Shown: piece by piece, positions 1 to 6,346 of the stretch
How positions within the stretch are numbered: position 1 is the stretch's first letter
How the letters are laid out: every line of letters begins with the position of its first letter
From: an uncultured Phycisphaerales bacterium
GTDB taxonomy: Bacteria; Planctomycetota; Phycisphaerae; Phycisphaerales; UBA1924
Assembly (NCBI GenBank): GCA_937879825.1
Contig: CALFMQ010000072.1
Coordinates: 1-18,414, forward strand
Direction: 5' to 3'
DNA: 18,414 nucleotides
Position numbers and translations under genes: made by a program
Notes under the pieces: model-generated
The model's input: the letters and a program-made list of their open reading frames with translations, nothing else
What the model was told of the DNA's origin: nothing
Databases searched by the model: none

Positions 1-392
1 GAGGTGGCGCTGGCGACGCGGTCGATGGTCTGGAGGATGGAGTCGATCTTGAGCTGATTCGCTTCCTTCTCCTCGGAGGAGAGGCCGGCGGTGTTCGCCG
101 ACGCGGTGATCAGCCCCTGGAGTTCGTTGAGCAGGCCGCTGATCTCGGTGAGACCGCCTTCGGCGATGTTCACGACCTGATCGGCGCGCTCGGCGTTCTT
201 GATCGCGGCCCCGATCGCCGACTTCTCGGCGCGGAGGTTCTCAGAGGCGATGAGCCCGGCGGGGTCGTCCTTGCCGCGGTTGATCCGCAGGCCGGTGGAC
301 AAGCGCTCGAGCGACAATCCGAGGTTGTTGTTGTTGTTCGTCAGAACGCGCTGTGCGATCAGCGAGCTCACATTGGTGTTGATTCGGCTCAT
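1..392 (-). CDS. Flagellin, N-terminal part (cut by window start)
   Basis: The gene encodes the main subunit of the flagellar filament, exported through the flagellar type III apparatus. The first 130 residues are visible. They form the conserved flagellin D0/D1 coiled-coil region, beginning MSRINTNVSSLIAQRVL with the family signature LSTGLRINRGKDDPAGLIAS at residues 31-50. The DD-(A/P)-AGL core and the following helical stretch (NAERADQVVNIAEGGLTEI, 66-84) are typical. An asparagine run (19-23) replaces the more mixed sequence usual there. The ATG at 392-390 is preceded by GGGAGG (403-408), 10 bases upstream, which supports this start. The rest, including the variable domain and C-terminal D0, lies outside the window. 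A cheR-like gene diverges from it across a 440-base gap. I saw no clear sigma28 or sigma54 flagellar promoter. Identity as a flagellin-family protein is firm; assignment to a particular fliC/flaA paralogue is not possible. Confidence 0.95.
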   Translation of the reverse strand, partial: MSRINTNVSSLIAQRVLTNNNNNLGLSLERLSTGLRINRGKDDPAGLIASENLRAEKSAIGAAIKNAERADQVVNIAEGGLTEISGLLNELQGLITASANTAGLSSEEKEANQLKIDSILQTIDRVASAT

Positions 393-579
393 GGTATTCG
401 GTCCTCCCTGATCCGTGCTGCTCGGCCCGGTTTCATTGGGCCTTCCCGCTGCTCTAGGTCCGCGGGATCTTGTTGAAGCGGATTGGCGCGACCGTCGCGT
501 CTTGCCGCACCCCGGAGCCGGGCGTTGAGGCCCTAGAACCCTGAGGTGCCGAGAACATCGACGTGCATGAGACGCGAAT

Positions 580-613
580 GAAGTGGTCCTAGAAAAGAAG
601 TGGTGATAACCAC
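580..613. repeat. Twice-repeated GAAGTGGT plus inverted ACCAC
   Basis: GAAGTGGT occurs at 580-587 and again at 597-604, with starts 17 bases apart. The second copy runs into GTGGT-GATA-ACCAC (600-613), a 5-bp hairpin. Read on the minus strand, toward flagellin, this is GTGGT-TATC-ACCAC followed by a T-rich stretch and a second ACCACTTC. It could be a tandem regulator site for the flagellin promoter or a weak terminator-like hairpin. Only the repeats themselves are seen; any function is inferred. Confidence 0.4.
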
Positions 614-723
614 GAAACGACCTTTCGGACCTTGCGAATTCCGCGTGCGGCGGCGGTTGCCAGCGGATCGGAATTGGCGCCCCGCGCCGCGGCGGCGCGT
701 TCGTCAGCAGGAAGTTTGCGAGG

Positions 724-752
724 TTGACCTCGACTTGCGCGCGTCCTCTTAA
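724..752 (+). promoter_or_regulatory. Weak candidate sigma70-type promoter for cheR-like gene
   Basis: TTGACC (724-729, 5 of 6 to TTGACA) is followed after 17 bases by TCTTAA (747-752, only 3 of 6 to TATAAT). It sits about 80 bases before the cheR-like start and overlaps the inverted repeat GCGCGT/ACGCGC. The -35 is good and the -10 poor, so this is a tentative call. Confidence 0.25.
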
Positions 753-832
753 GAACGCGCAGCGCGGGGACGATTGATCCAATAACCCGTGTTCGTCGGC
801 ATGGTCGCGAGCGCGTCGGAGGACCCACCGCG

Positions 833-1678
833 ATGAAGCATGAGGCACAGGTTATTGCGGACGATGCATACGACGAGATCTGCGGCACGATGCGAGATCA
901 CGCGGGGATCGAGTTGGAGCGGACCCGGCGGTTTGCGCTGGGTGCGCGCGTGCAGCGGCGCGTCCGCGAGCTGGGGCTCGGCGATGCGACGCAGTACTGC
1001 GCGTACCTGAGGATGGGCCCGCAGCGCGTTCATGAACTGGACGAACTGCTCCGGCTGGCGTCGATCGGCGAGACCTCGTTCGGCCGGTACCCGCTCCAGC
1101 TGGAGTTTCTCGAGCGATCGGTGCTCCCGCGCATGATCGAGGCGAACCGGCGCGAGCGGCGACTGCGCTTGTGGTCGGCGGGCTGCGCCGCCGGGCAGGA
1201 GGCGTACGACCTGGCGATGATCGTCCATCGCGCTCTGGGCGTGCGCATCGACGATTGGGATGTGCGCATTCTTGCGACCGACATCAATGCCAGCGCGCTG
1301 GCACGGGCCGAGGCGGGGTGGTACTCGCGCCAGGAGGTTCGGGACGTGCATCCCGATGATCACGATCGCTTCTTCTCGATCGACGGTGCCGGGAGCCGGG
1401 TGCGCGAGCCGCTCAGGAGCATGGTCGCTTTCCGGGCGCACAATCTCCGGGACGCGATGGCGGCTCGCCGGCTCGGTCGGTTCGATGTGATCTGCTGCCG
1501 GAATGTGCTGTGCCACTTCGGCGGGCGGGCGCGCGAGGATGCGGTGCGCGCAATATATGACCGGCTTGAGGACGTGGGCGTGCTCCTGGTCGGGCACCGC
1601 GATCCGGTGGACCACAGCGAGCGATTGTTTGCGCCGATCGGGGGCGCTTCGACTTGGGCGTGGACGCCGGTGCGATAG
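833..1678 (+). CDS. CheR-like chemoreceptor methyltransferase, divergent
   Basis: This 281-residue protein looks like a CheR-family enzyme, which uses S-adenosylmethionine to methylate glutamates of chemoreceptors in the cytoplasm. An N-terminal helical domain (about 10-75) leads to IGETSFGRY (78-86), matching the CheR TNET-FFRD motif. The SAM-binding fold follows: LWSAGCAAGQEAYDLAM (113-129), ILATDINASALARA (146-159) and FDVICCRNVLCHF (217-229). Several usual residues are changed: GEEPYS reads GQEAYD, FFRD reads FGRY, and the RN-LIYF segment reads RNVLCHF. It may therefore have altered substrate use or weaker SAM binding. The start is well supported by GGAGGA (818-823), 9 bases before ATG. 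It diverges from flagellin, consistent with a motility role. There is no receiver or CheB domain fused. It converges with the ABC permease gene, with 13 bases between the stops. Confidence 0.85.
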   Translation: MKHEAQVIADDAYDEICGTMRDHAGIELERTRRFALGARVQRRVRELGLGDATQYCAYLRMGPQRVHELDELLRLASIGETSFGRYPLQLEFLERSVLPRMIEANRRERRLRLWSAGCAAGQEAYDLAMIVHRALGVRIDDWDVRILATDINASALARAEAGWYSRQEVRDVHPDDHDRFFSIDGAGSRVREPLRSMVAFRAHNLRDAMAARRLGRFDVICCRNVLCHFGGRAREDAVRAIYDRLEDVGVLLVGHRDPVDHSERLFAPIGGASTWAWTPVR

Positions 1679-1691
1679 ATCGCGGGCGGGC

Positions 1692-3023
1692 TTAGTCGTG
1701 GCGGAGGGCGACGATGGGGTCCTGCCGTGCGGCGACCATCGCGGGATAGATGCCGAAGACGAGCCCCGTGATCGCCGCGATCGAGAACGAAACGATGATG
1801 GACCAGAGTGTCAGCGCCGTGGGCATGGTGGCGGTGGGGTCCATGAGCCCGCCGAGGATGGGGAGTTTGGGCAGGAACGGGACCGCGACCTCGACGATCG
1901 AACTGAACCCGATGCCCGCGGCGACGCCGACGAGCGCGCCGATGATGCTCAGGACGCCGGTCTCGACCAGGAACTGCGCGATGATGTGCTTTCGCGTGGC
2001 GCCGATAGCGCGCCGGATGCCGATCTCGCGTGTGCGCTCGGTGACGGTCGCGAGCATGATGTTCATGATGCCGATGCCGCCGACGAGGAGAGCGAGGCCC
2101 GCGATGACGGCGGTGGTCAGGTTGCCGGCGAGGGCTTCCTTGCGCGCCTGCTCGAGGAGTTCGTAGGGAACAATCACCTCGATATCGCGCATGCCGGTGT
2201 GCTTGGCTTCGAGGACCCGATGGGCGACCTTGGCGTCGAGCATGACATCGCCGCGTGAGGGCGACTGGATGTAGATCTCGGAGACTTCGACGAGTTCGGC
2301 GCTGAAGTTCCCGCTGGTTCGTCGGACGACGAGATCGCCGAAGCGCTGGCGCGCCGCGGTGATGGGGACATGGACATCCTGATTGAGATCTCGCCCGACA
2401 AGACTCGCGCCCGCGCCGCCGGCGAGGCCGACCGGGCGGAGCACACCGACCACGCGGAAGACCTGATCGTCCACGCGGATGGTCGACCCGAGCGGGTCTT
2501 CGTAGGGGAACATCGTTCGCGCGACCTCGGCGCCCAGCACGGCGACGGGTTCCGCGGCGTCGATGTCGGACTGGTTGATGTAGCGCCCGCGGGCAACTTT
2601 CAGATTGGCGAGATCGACGAACTCGGGCGTCGTGCCGAACGCCTGGCTGATCTTGCGGAAGCGGTCCTTGAGGACGTACGACCCGACGCCCTTGGTGGGG
2701 ACGATGATCGCCGAATCGCCGAAGTGGTCCTGGATGGAGCGGAGATCGACGCGCGTGAGGCCGTAGGACGTCTGCCATCCCTGCTGCTGGCCCTGCTGGA
2801 GTTGGAGCGCTTCAGCGGGCTTCATCGAACGGACGATGATGTTGCGGGCGCCGAGGCGTTCGATTTCCTTGATGGTCTGGCGGATACGGCCCTCGCCGAC
2901 GCTCGACATGACAATCACCGCGCCGACGCCCAGAATGATGCCCAGCGCGGTCAGGATCGACCGGAGGATGTGCAGGCGGAGGTTCCGCATGCCGAGCGAG
3001 ATGGTCTCAAACAGGAAGTTCAT
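1692..3023 (-). CDS. MacB/FtsX-type ABC transporter permease
   Basis: This 443-residue inner-membrane protein has the MacB layout. TM1 lies at about 20-40, followed by a large periplasmic MacB-type core (about 45-300) and three C-terminal helices (about 303-326, 355-376, 405-427). The loop TERTREIGIRRAIGATRKH (328-345) after GGIGIMNIMLATV is the hallmark that couples the permease to its ATPase. The end (YPAMVAARQDPIVALRHD) is typical too. Family members use ATP to drive export of peptides, macrolides or lipoproteins by mechanotransmission. I place the start at ATG 3023-3021, where the family's N-terminus (MNFLFETISLGMRNLR) begins. An upstream in-frame start would add 25 proline-rich residues with no family match. 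No Shine-Dalgarno site is clear. No ATPase (LolD/MacB-like) or membrane-fusion partner is present in the window, so substrate and partner are unknown. Confidence 0.92.
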   Translation of the reverse strand: MNFLFETISLGMRNLRLHILRSILTALGIILGVGAVIVMSSVGEGRIRQTIKEIERLGARNIIVRSMKPAEALQLQQGQQQGWQTSYGLTRVDLRSIQDHFGDSAIIVPTKGVGSYVLKDRFRKISQAFGTTPEFVDLANLKVARGRYINQSDIDAAEPVAVLGAEVARTMFPYEDPLGSTIRVDDQVFRVVGVLRPVGLAGGAGASLVGRDLNQDVHVPITAARQRFGDLVVRRTSGNFSAELVEVSEIYIQSPSRGDVMLDAKVAHRVLEAKHTGMRDIEVIVPYELLEQARKEALAGNLTTAVIAGLALLVGGIGIMNIMLATVTERTREIGIRRAIGATRKHIIAQFLVETGVLSIIGALVGVAAGIGFSSIVEVAVPFLPKLPILGGLMDPTATMPTALTLWSIIVSFSIAAITGLVFGIYPAMVAARQDPIVALRHD

Positions 3024-3091
3024 GGATGGGCAATGAGCGAGAGCCGGATCGGGAGCGGGGACAGAGTCTGTACCGGAAGGATACTCCCGGG

Positions 3092-3367
3092 GTGGCACCG
3101 ATTCGCGTGTTGACGGAGACCGAGTTGCGGTTCGCGTGGGCGTTTGAGGTGGAGGTCGGCCCGGCCCGGATGATCACGGTCCGGTTGTCCTTCGCGGATT
3201 ACGAGTACTGGTGCCACGGCACGGCCGGTCCGGCGCGCGTGATCGAGTTGGTCGTCGGCGTGCTGGCCCGACTCGAGAGCCCGCTCCTCGGGCGTGCGTC
3301 ATTCGATGCGGCGCGTGCGCGTCACGAACATCAGGGATTCGACGCGATGATGTCGGAGATCGCCTGA
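3092..3367 (+). CDS. Small protein of unknown function
   Basis: I do not recognise this protein with certainty. From GTG 3092 it is 91 residues. A likely beta-rich first half (RVLTETELRFAWAFEVEV, ITVRLSFADYEYWCHG) is followed by a helical half (PARVIELVVGVLARLES, then FDAARARHEHQGFDAMM). The plan of a beta domain followed by a helix and a short F-D segment resembles the many small uncharacterised bacterial proteins with an LxxREP-like helix. That likeness comes from memory of the layout only. GGAAGG (3075-3080) lies 11 bases before the GTG. An ATG at 3026 would add 22 charged residues and leave only 2 bases to the divergent permease start, so I prefer GTG. The stop is 11 bases from the convergent chaperone gene. 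The amino-acid make-up is protein-like rather than the arginine/serine-rich pattern of the antisense frames here. Confidence 0.6.
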   Translation: MAPIRVLTETELRFAWAFEVEVGPARMITVRLSFADYEYWCHGTAGPARVIELVVGVLARLESPLLGRASFDAARARHEHQGFDAMMSEIA

Positions 3368-3378
3368 TCGGATAGCGT

Positions 3379-5388
3379 TCAGTCGGTGCTGTCTTCGGCG
3401 GCCTCTTCGTCGATCGCGTCGTCGTTGCCGCTGCCGCGCTTCTTGACTTCCTTGAAGTCGAAGCGTTCGCGGAGGCGCTCGGTCGAGTAGATGTTGTCGT
3501 TCAGGGACGCGGCGAACTCTGAGAGCGCTGCGCGTTCCACCGAGGTGTAGGCCTCGAAGAAGCGTTCCCGGGTCGCGGGGTAGCGTCCTTCCACGACGAC
3601 GACGACGAGCCCCTTGGCCTGCTCGATCGGCATCACGACGACGCGCTGATCGAGCGGGAGCGACGCGACATCAACCAGCGGGTCCCACGGCTCGACGAGG
3701 TCCATGATCGCGTTGCGGAGTTCGGGCTGATTCTCGCCGCGGATCGGCTGGGGCTTCTCCATCTTGGGCGTCATGCCGATTCTGGAGACCTCGAAGGGAC
3801 GCTGCGCGGTCATGCCGTACTTGCGTCCGACGGCGTCGAGCCCTTCGGCTTGCGCGAGCGCCTCCGCCTCGTCGGCGACGACGGCCTTGAGGTGATTCCA
3901 CCCTTGCAACAGTCGCGCGTCTTTGACGACGGTTGTCCGCACCTCTTCGAGCGAATCGGGCGGGCTCTCCTGGCGGTGGTCGGTCACGCGGAAGAAGTAG
4001 CGGTCCTCGCCGCCGGTGAGCGGGCCGTAGACGAGCCCCTCCTGCACGGTGGCGGCGTCATCGGGGACGAGGCCCCGAAGTTGGAGTGCGTACTCGCCGA
4101 AGGTCGTCCAGCCGCGGCCGGCCGCGCCGACGCCGGGATTCACGGAGCGACCGATGCCGGGCAGGAGCATGGCCTGCCGCGCGCTCTTCCAAGGGTCTTC
4201 TTCGTTGGCTGTGGTGAGGACCGTGACAGCGGCGGAGACATCGATGCCGGCCTCGCGCGTCATGGTCTCGCGGATCCTGCCCGCGATCTCGTCCATCGAG
4301 GCGAACTTCGTCCGCCAGTCTTCGGGCACGCTTTTGAATCGCCCGTCATCGGAAAGGGGCGAGGAGAGGCGGCGCATCTCGTTGCGTGCGGCGTCGACGC
4401 CCGACGCGACGATCTCGGAGGCGCGCTCCGTGCGCATGGCCTGCTCGACCTGGTCCTTGACGGTCTCGAAGTCGTCGCTCCAGCCGCGCTGCGTTTTGTT
4501 GTTCTTGTGGAACACGCGGACGGCGACGCGATCGAGGGGGAGTTCGTTGGCGATGACCTTCTGATCGATGTTGATCCACTCGACCTGCACCGCGGGCGGG
4601 CGGAGGTACCCGAAGCCGAGGAGCCCCTCGCCGGGGCGGACGGAGCGGTAGGTCTCGTACTGAGTCAGGATCTCGTCCTCGGTGGGCTCGGGCAGTTCAT
4701 CGGCGGCGGCGAGCGCGTTGAGCGTCACCATGCCGACGACGGCCACATCGAGGACTTCCTGCGCGTGAGCGCGGAGTTCGGGGGCCGAGACGAGCGAGGC
4801 CTCGTTGCGGTTGGCCTGGAACACGCGGAGCACGCCGTGCGCCCGGGCGAGGGCCATGTCCACCGCGCGCTCGCTATTGCCTCTCTTGAGGATCTGCTGG
4901 CGCGCCTGGTCCATGATCTGTGTGTAGGCGCTGTGGACCGCGTCGTACTCGGTCTTGACCTCTGGGATCTCGAGGAGTTGCGGCGTCACCGGCATGCGAT
5001 ACTGGTACTGGAAGTAGGTATCGACGGCCATGTCGGCGGCGAGGGAGACCATGTTCTGCCCGTCCTGCACGCCGCCCACGAGACCCAGGCGCTGCGCTTC
5101 GGTCGAGAGCATGAGCCACGTGTCGATGCCGGAACCGTCGGTCCCCTCCAGCGCGTTGACAAACTGCGGGAAGACGGGGTCCATCATCTGCTTGACGATG
5201 GCGAAGTCGGTCTGGGCGCGGGCGTAGTCGTTGCCCGAGATCTTGACGCCTCGCATCGTGGCGATGGTCTGGTTCTGCATCATCCCCTGGAGCTGCTGGA
5301 GCGAGCTGCCGACGAGGAAGGCGACCATGAGGAAGCAGCCGCCCACCACGAGGATGATCATGTTGTACTTACGGAAGAACTTGAGCAT
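3379..5388 (-). CDS. Membrane-anchored PpiD/SurA-like periplasmic chaperone
   Basis: This 669-residue protein has a short basic N-terminus and one TM helix (about 10-29, IILVVGGCFLMVAFLVGSSL), then a long soluble part expected outside the inner membrane. The layout is that of PpiD: an anchor and a SurA-N-like helical region starting with the strand ATMRGVKISGNDYARAQ (43-59). PpiD assists folding of outer-membrane and secreted proteins at the Sec exit. I cannot find the parvulin PPIase signatures (HIL-, GGDLG, G-HI--). The segment GLVYGPLTGGEDRYFFRVTD recalls the end of such a domain, so the catalytic part may be lost or very divergent. The tail is strongly acidic (DDAIDEEAAEDSTD). The gene lies downstream of rpsD in the same direction, with a hairpin in the 96-base gap, so it probably has its own or read-through transcription. 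The name is a family-level guess. Confidence 0.65.
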   Translation of the reverse strand: MLKFFRKYNMIILVVGGCFLMVAFLVGSSLQQLQGMMQNQTIATMRGVKISGNDYARAQTDFAIVKQMMDPVFPQFVNALEGTDGSGIDTWLMLSTEAQRLGLVGGVQDGQNMVSLAADMAVDTYFQYQYRMPVTPQLLEIPEVKTEYDAVHSAYTQIMDQARQQILKRGNSERAVDMALARAHGVLRVFQANRNEASLVSAPELRAHAQEVLDVAVVGMVTLNALAAADELPEPTEDEILTQYETYRSVRPGEGLLGFGYLRPPAVQVEWINIDQKVIANELPLDRVAVRVFHKNNKTQRGWSDDFETVKDQVEQAMRTERASEIVASGVDAARNEMRRLSSPLSDDGRFKSVPEDWRTKFASMDEIAGRIRETMTREAGIDVSAAVTVLTTANEEDPWKSARQAMLLPGIGRSVNPGVGAAGRGWTTFGEYALQLRGLVPDDAATVQEGLVYGPLTGGEDRYFFRVTDHRQESPPDSLEEVRTTVVKDARLLQGWNHLKAVVADEAEALAQAEGLDAVGRKYGMTAQRPFEVSRIGMTPKMEKPQPIRGENQPELRNAIMDLVEPWDPLVDVASLPLDQRVVVMPIEQAKGLVVVVVEGRYPATRERFFEAYTSVERAALSEFAASLNDNIYSTERLRERFDFKEVKKRGSGNDDAIDEEAAEDSTD

Positions 5389-5432
5389 GCGAGCACCGTT
5401 CGCTGCGCCCGCGGCAGTGGGGGAGGAAAGGG

Positions 5433-5454
5433 CGCGCCGAGGGGTCTCGGCGCG
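5433..5454 (-). terminator. Hairpin downstream of rpsD, likely terminator or attenuator
   Basis: A perfect 9-bp stem (CGCGCCGAG at 5433-5441 with CTCGGCGCG at 5446-5454) encloses a 4-base loop. It lies 30 bases after the rpsD stop and 44 bases before the start of the PpiD-like gene. On the minus strand it is followed by CCCTTTCCTCCC, a pyrimidine-rich but weak U tract. Partial termination or RNA 3'-end protection is plausible. Confidence 0.6.
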
Positions 5455-5484
5455 ATGTCCCGTGCCGCCGGCTTGATCGTGGGT

Positions 5485-6084
5485 TTAGCGGTAGAACTCG
5501 ATGATCAGATTGGTGTTGACCTCGAAGGGCACCTGGTCCGCGGTGGGCAGGGCCGCGACGCGGACGGTGAGCTCCGCCGGGGTGAACTCGATCCAATCGG
5601 GGACGATGTGCCCGACGATGGACTCCATGTTGTCCCGGATGAGGGTGTGGATCTTGTCGCGGAAGGTGATGACATCGCCGACCTTGATGGAGTACGACGG
5701 GCGGTCGACCTTCTTGCCGTTCACGCGGACGTGCCCGTGAACCACCATCTGACGCGCGGCCCAGATCGTGCGGACGACGCCCGCGCGGGCGAGCACGTTG
5801 TCGAGGCGCGACTCGAGCAGCTGCAGGAGGTTGTCGGCGGAGTTGCCCTGGCGGCGCTTGGCCTCGTCGACGTAGCGACGGAACTGCTTCTCGAGGATCG
5901 AGTAGTGGAAGCGGAGCTTCTGCTTCTCGTTGAGACGCAGGCCGTAGTCGCGCAGGCGGCGACCGCGGTAGCCGTGCATGCCCGGCGGGTTGAGCTGGCG
6001 CTTGGCGGTGTGCTTGGGGATGTCGGCGATGGGGGCGCCGACGCGTCGAGACAATCTGACCTTGGGTCCGGTGTAGCGGGCCAT
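5485..6084 (-). CDS. rpsD: 30S ribosomal protein S4
   Basis: The protein has 199 residues, near the usual 200-209 of bacterial S4, a primary 16S rRNA binder that starts assembly of the small-subunit body. The N-terminus MARYTGPKVRLSRRVG, then PPGMHGYRGRRLRDYGLRL and EKQKLRFHY, are family signatures. The S4 RNA-binding domain follows at about 90-150 (LESRLDNVLARAGVVRT, ARQMVVHGHVRVNGKKVD). It is the zinc-free form: the N-terminal region has no cysteines. The ATG at 6084 is preceded by GGAG (6091-6094) with 6 bases between. S4 is usually encoded with rpsM-rpsK-rpoA; here it stands alone between purF and a chaperone gene, with its own promoter and a hairpin leader. In several bacteria S4 represses its own translation, and the leader hairpin would suit that. 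Confidence 0.98.
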   Translation of the reverse strand: MARYTGPKVRLSRRVGAPIADIPKHTAKRQLNPPGMHGYRGRRLRDYGLRLNEKQKLRFHYSILEKQFRRYVDEAKRRQGNSADNLLQLLESRLDNVLARAGVVRTIWAARQMVVHGHVRVNGKKVDRPSYSIKVGDVITFRDKIHTLIRDNMESIVGHIVPDWIEFTPAELTVRVAALPTADQVPFEVNTNLIIEFYR

Positions 6085-6098
6085 GGCAATCTCCGTCT

Positions 6099-6119
6099 CT
6101 CTCGGCTCGCTGCCGAGAG
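6099..6119 (-). promoter_or_regulatory. Leader hairpin just before the rpsD ribosome binding site
   Basis: CTCTCGGC (6099-6106) and GCCGAGAG (6112-6119) form a perfect 8-bp stem with a 5-base loop. In the rpsD message its 3' edge is only 4 bases from the GGAG Shine-Dalgarno. It lies at the end of an approximately 130-base leader and could be part of an S4 autoregulatory site. The structure is seen; the regulatory role is inferred from S4 autoregulation known in other bacteria. Confidence 0.5.
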
Positions 6120-6222
6120 GTGCTCGATGGTTGAGCGACCCGAACCCGGGATGCCGCGTCTGCGGTCCGGGCCGCGCGGATACGCCGCGCGGGATGGGTC
6201 CGGTCTTCGAGTTGGGCCGGGT

Positions 6223-6251
6223 ATTACACCGTCCAAAGGCCGATTCGTCAA
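6223..6251 (-). promoter_or_regulatory. Sigma70-type promoter for rpsD
   Basis: On the minus strand TTGACG (6251-6246) and TGTAAT (6228-6223) each match 5 of 6 consensus bases and are spaced by exactly 17 bases. Transcription would start near 6216, giving a leader of about 130 bases before rpsD. It is the best promoter match I found in the window. Confidence 0.7.
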
Positions 6252-6299
6252 ACTCGCTCGGACGGAGGGCGAGTGGGCCACGGGGGCGGCCGGTGCGCG

Positions 6300-6305
6300 T
6301 AGGAT
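6300..6305 (+). promoter_or_regulatory. Possible -10 element for purF
   Basis: TAGGAT lies 41 bases before the purF ATG. A recognisable -35 is missing at 16-18 bases upstream. The same hexamer lies upstream of hpnH (17839-17844). In GC-rich bacteria such -10 hexamers are often enough, but six bases are weak evidence. Confidence 0.3.
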
Positions 6306-6346
6306 GAGGGTTTCCCCACGCTCATTCGATCTCAGGAGCCGCCCGG

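Larger units (their letters stand above)
393..832. other. Intergenic region between flagellin and cheR-like gene
   Basis: This 440-base gap separates two divergent motility or signalling genes. No convincing protein gene lies in it: open frames crossing it continue antisense into cheR and have arginine/serine/alanine-rich, non-family translations. It contains a short inverted repeat GGCCC/GGGCC (424-428, 438-442) in the flagellin leader. It also holds a repeated 8-mer (580-604) with a small hairpin, a second inverted repeat GCGCGT/ACGCGC (739-744, 755-760), and a weak candidate promoter for cheR. I looked for sigma28 (TAAA-N15-GCCGATAA) and sigma54 (TGGCAC-N5-TTGC) sites on the flagellin side and found none that fit. 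Confidence 0.6.

Noticed and set aside
424..442. GGCCC/GGGCC hairpin in the flagellin leader as a riboswitch or terminator
   Set aside because: The stem is only 5 bp with a 9-base loop and no T tract; chance is likely in such GC-rich DNA.
589..1615. Possible minus-strand genes between flagellin and cheR
   Set aside because: Both long frames run antisense into cheR. Their translations are Arg/Pro/Ala-rich without fold-like pattern, and no ribosome site was seen.
1360..2778. Minus-strand 472-codon frame across the permease and cheR ends
   Set aside because: It is a shifted frame of the permease gene with a highly basic, repetitive translation. The permease frame carries the true MacB signatures.
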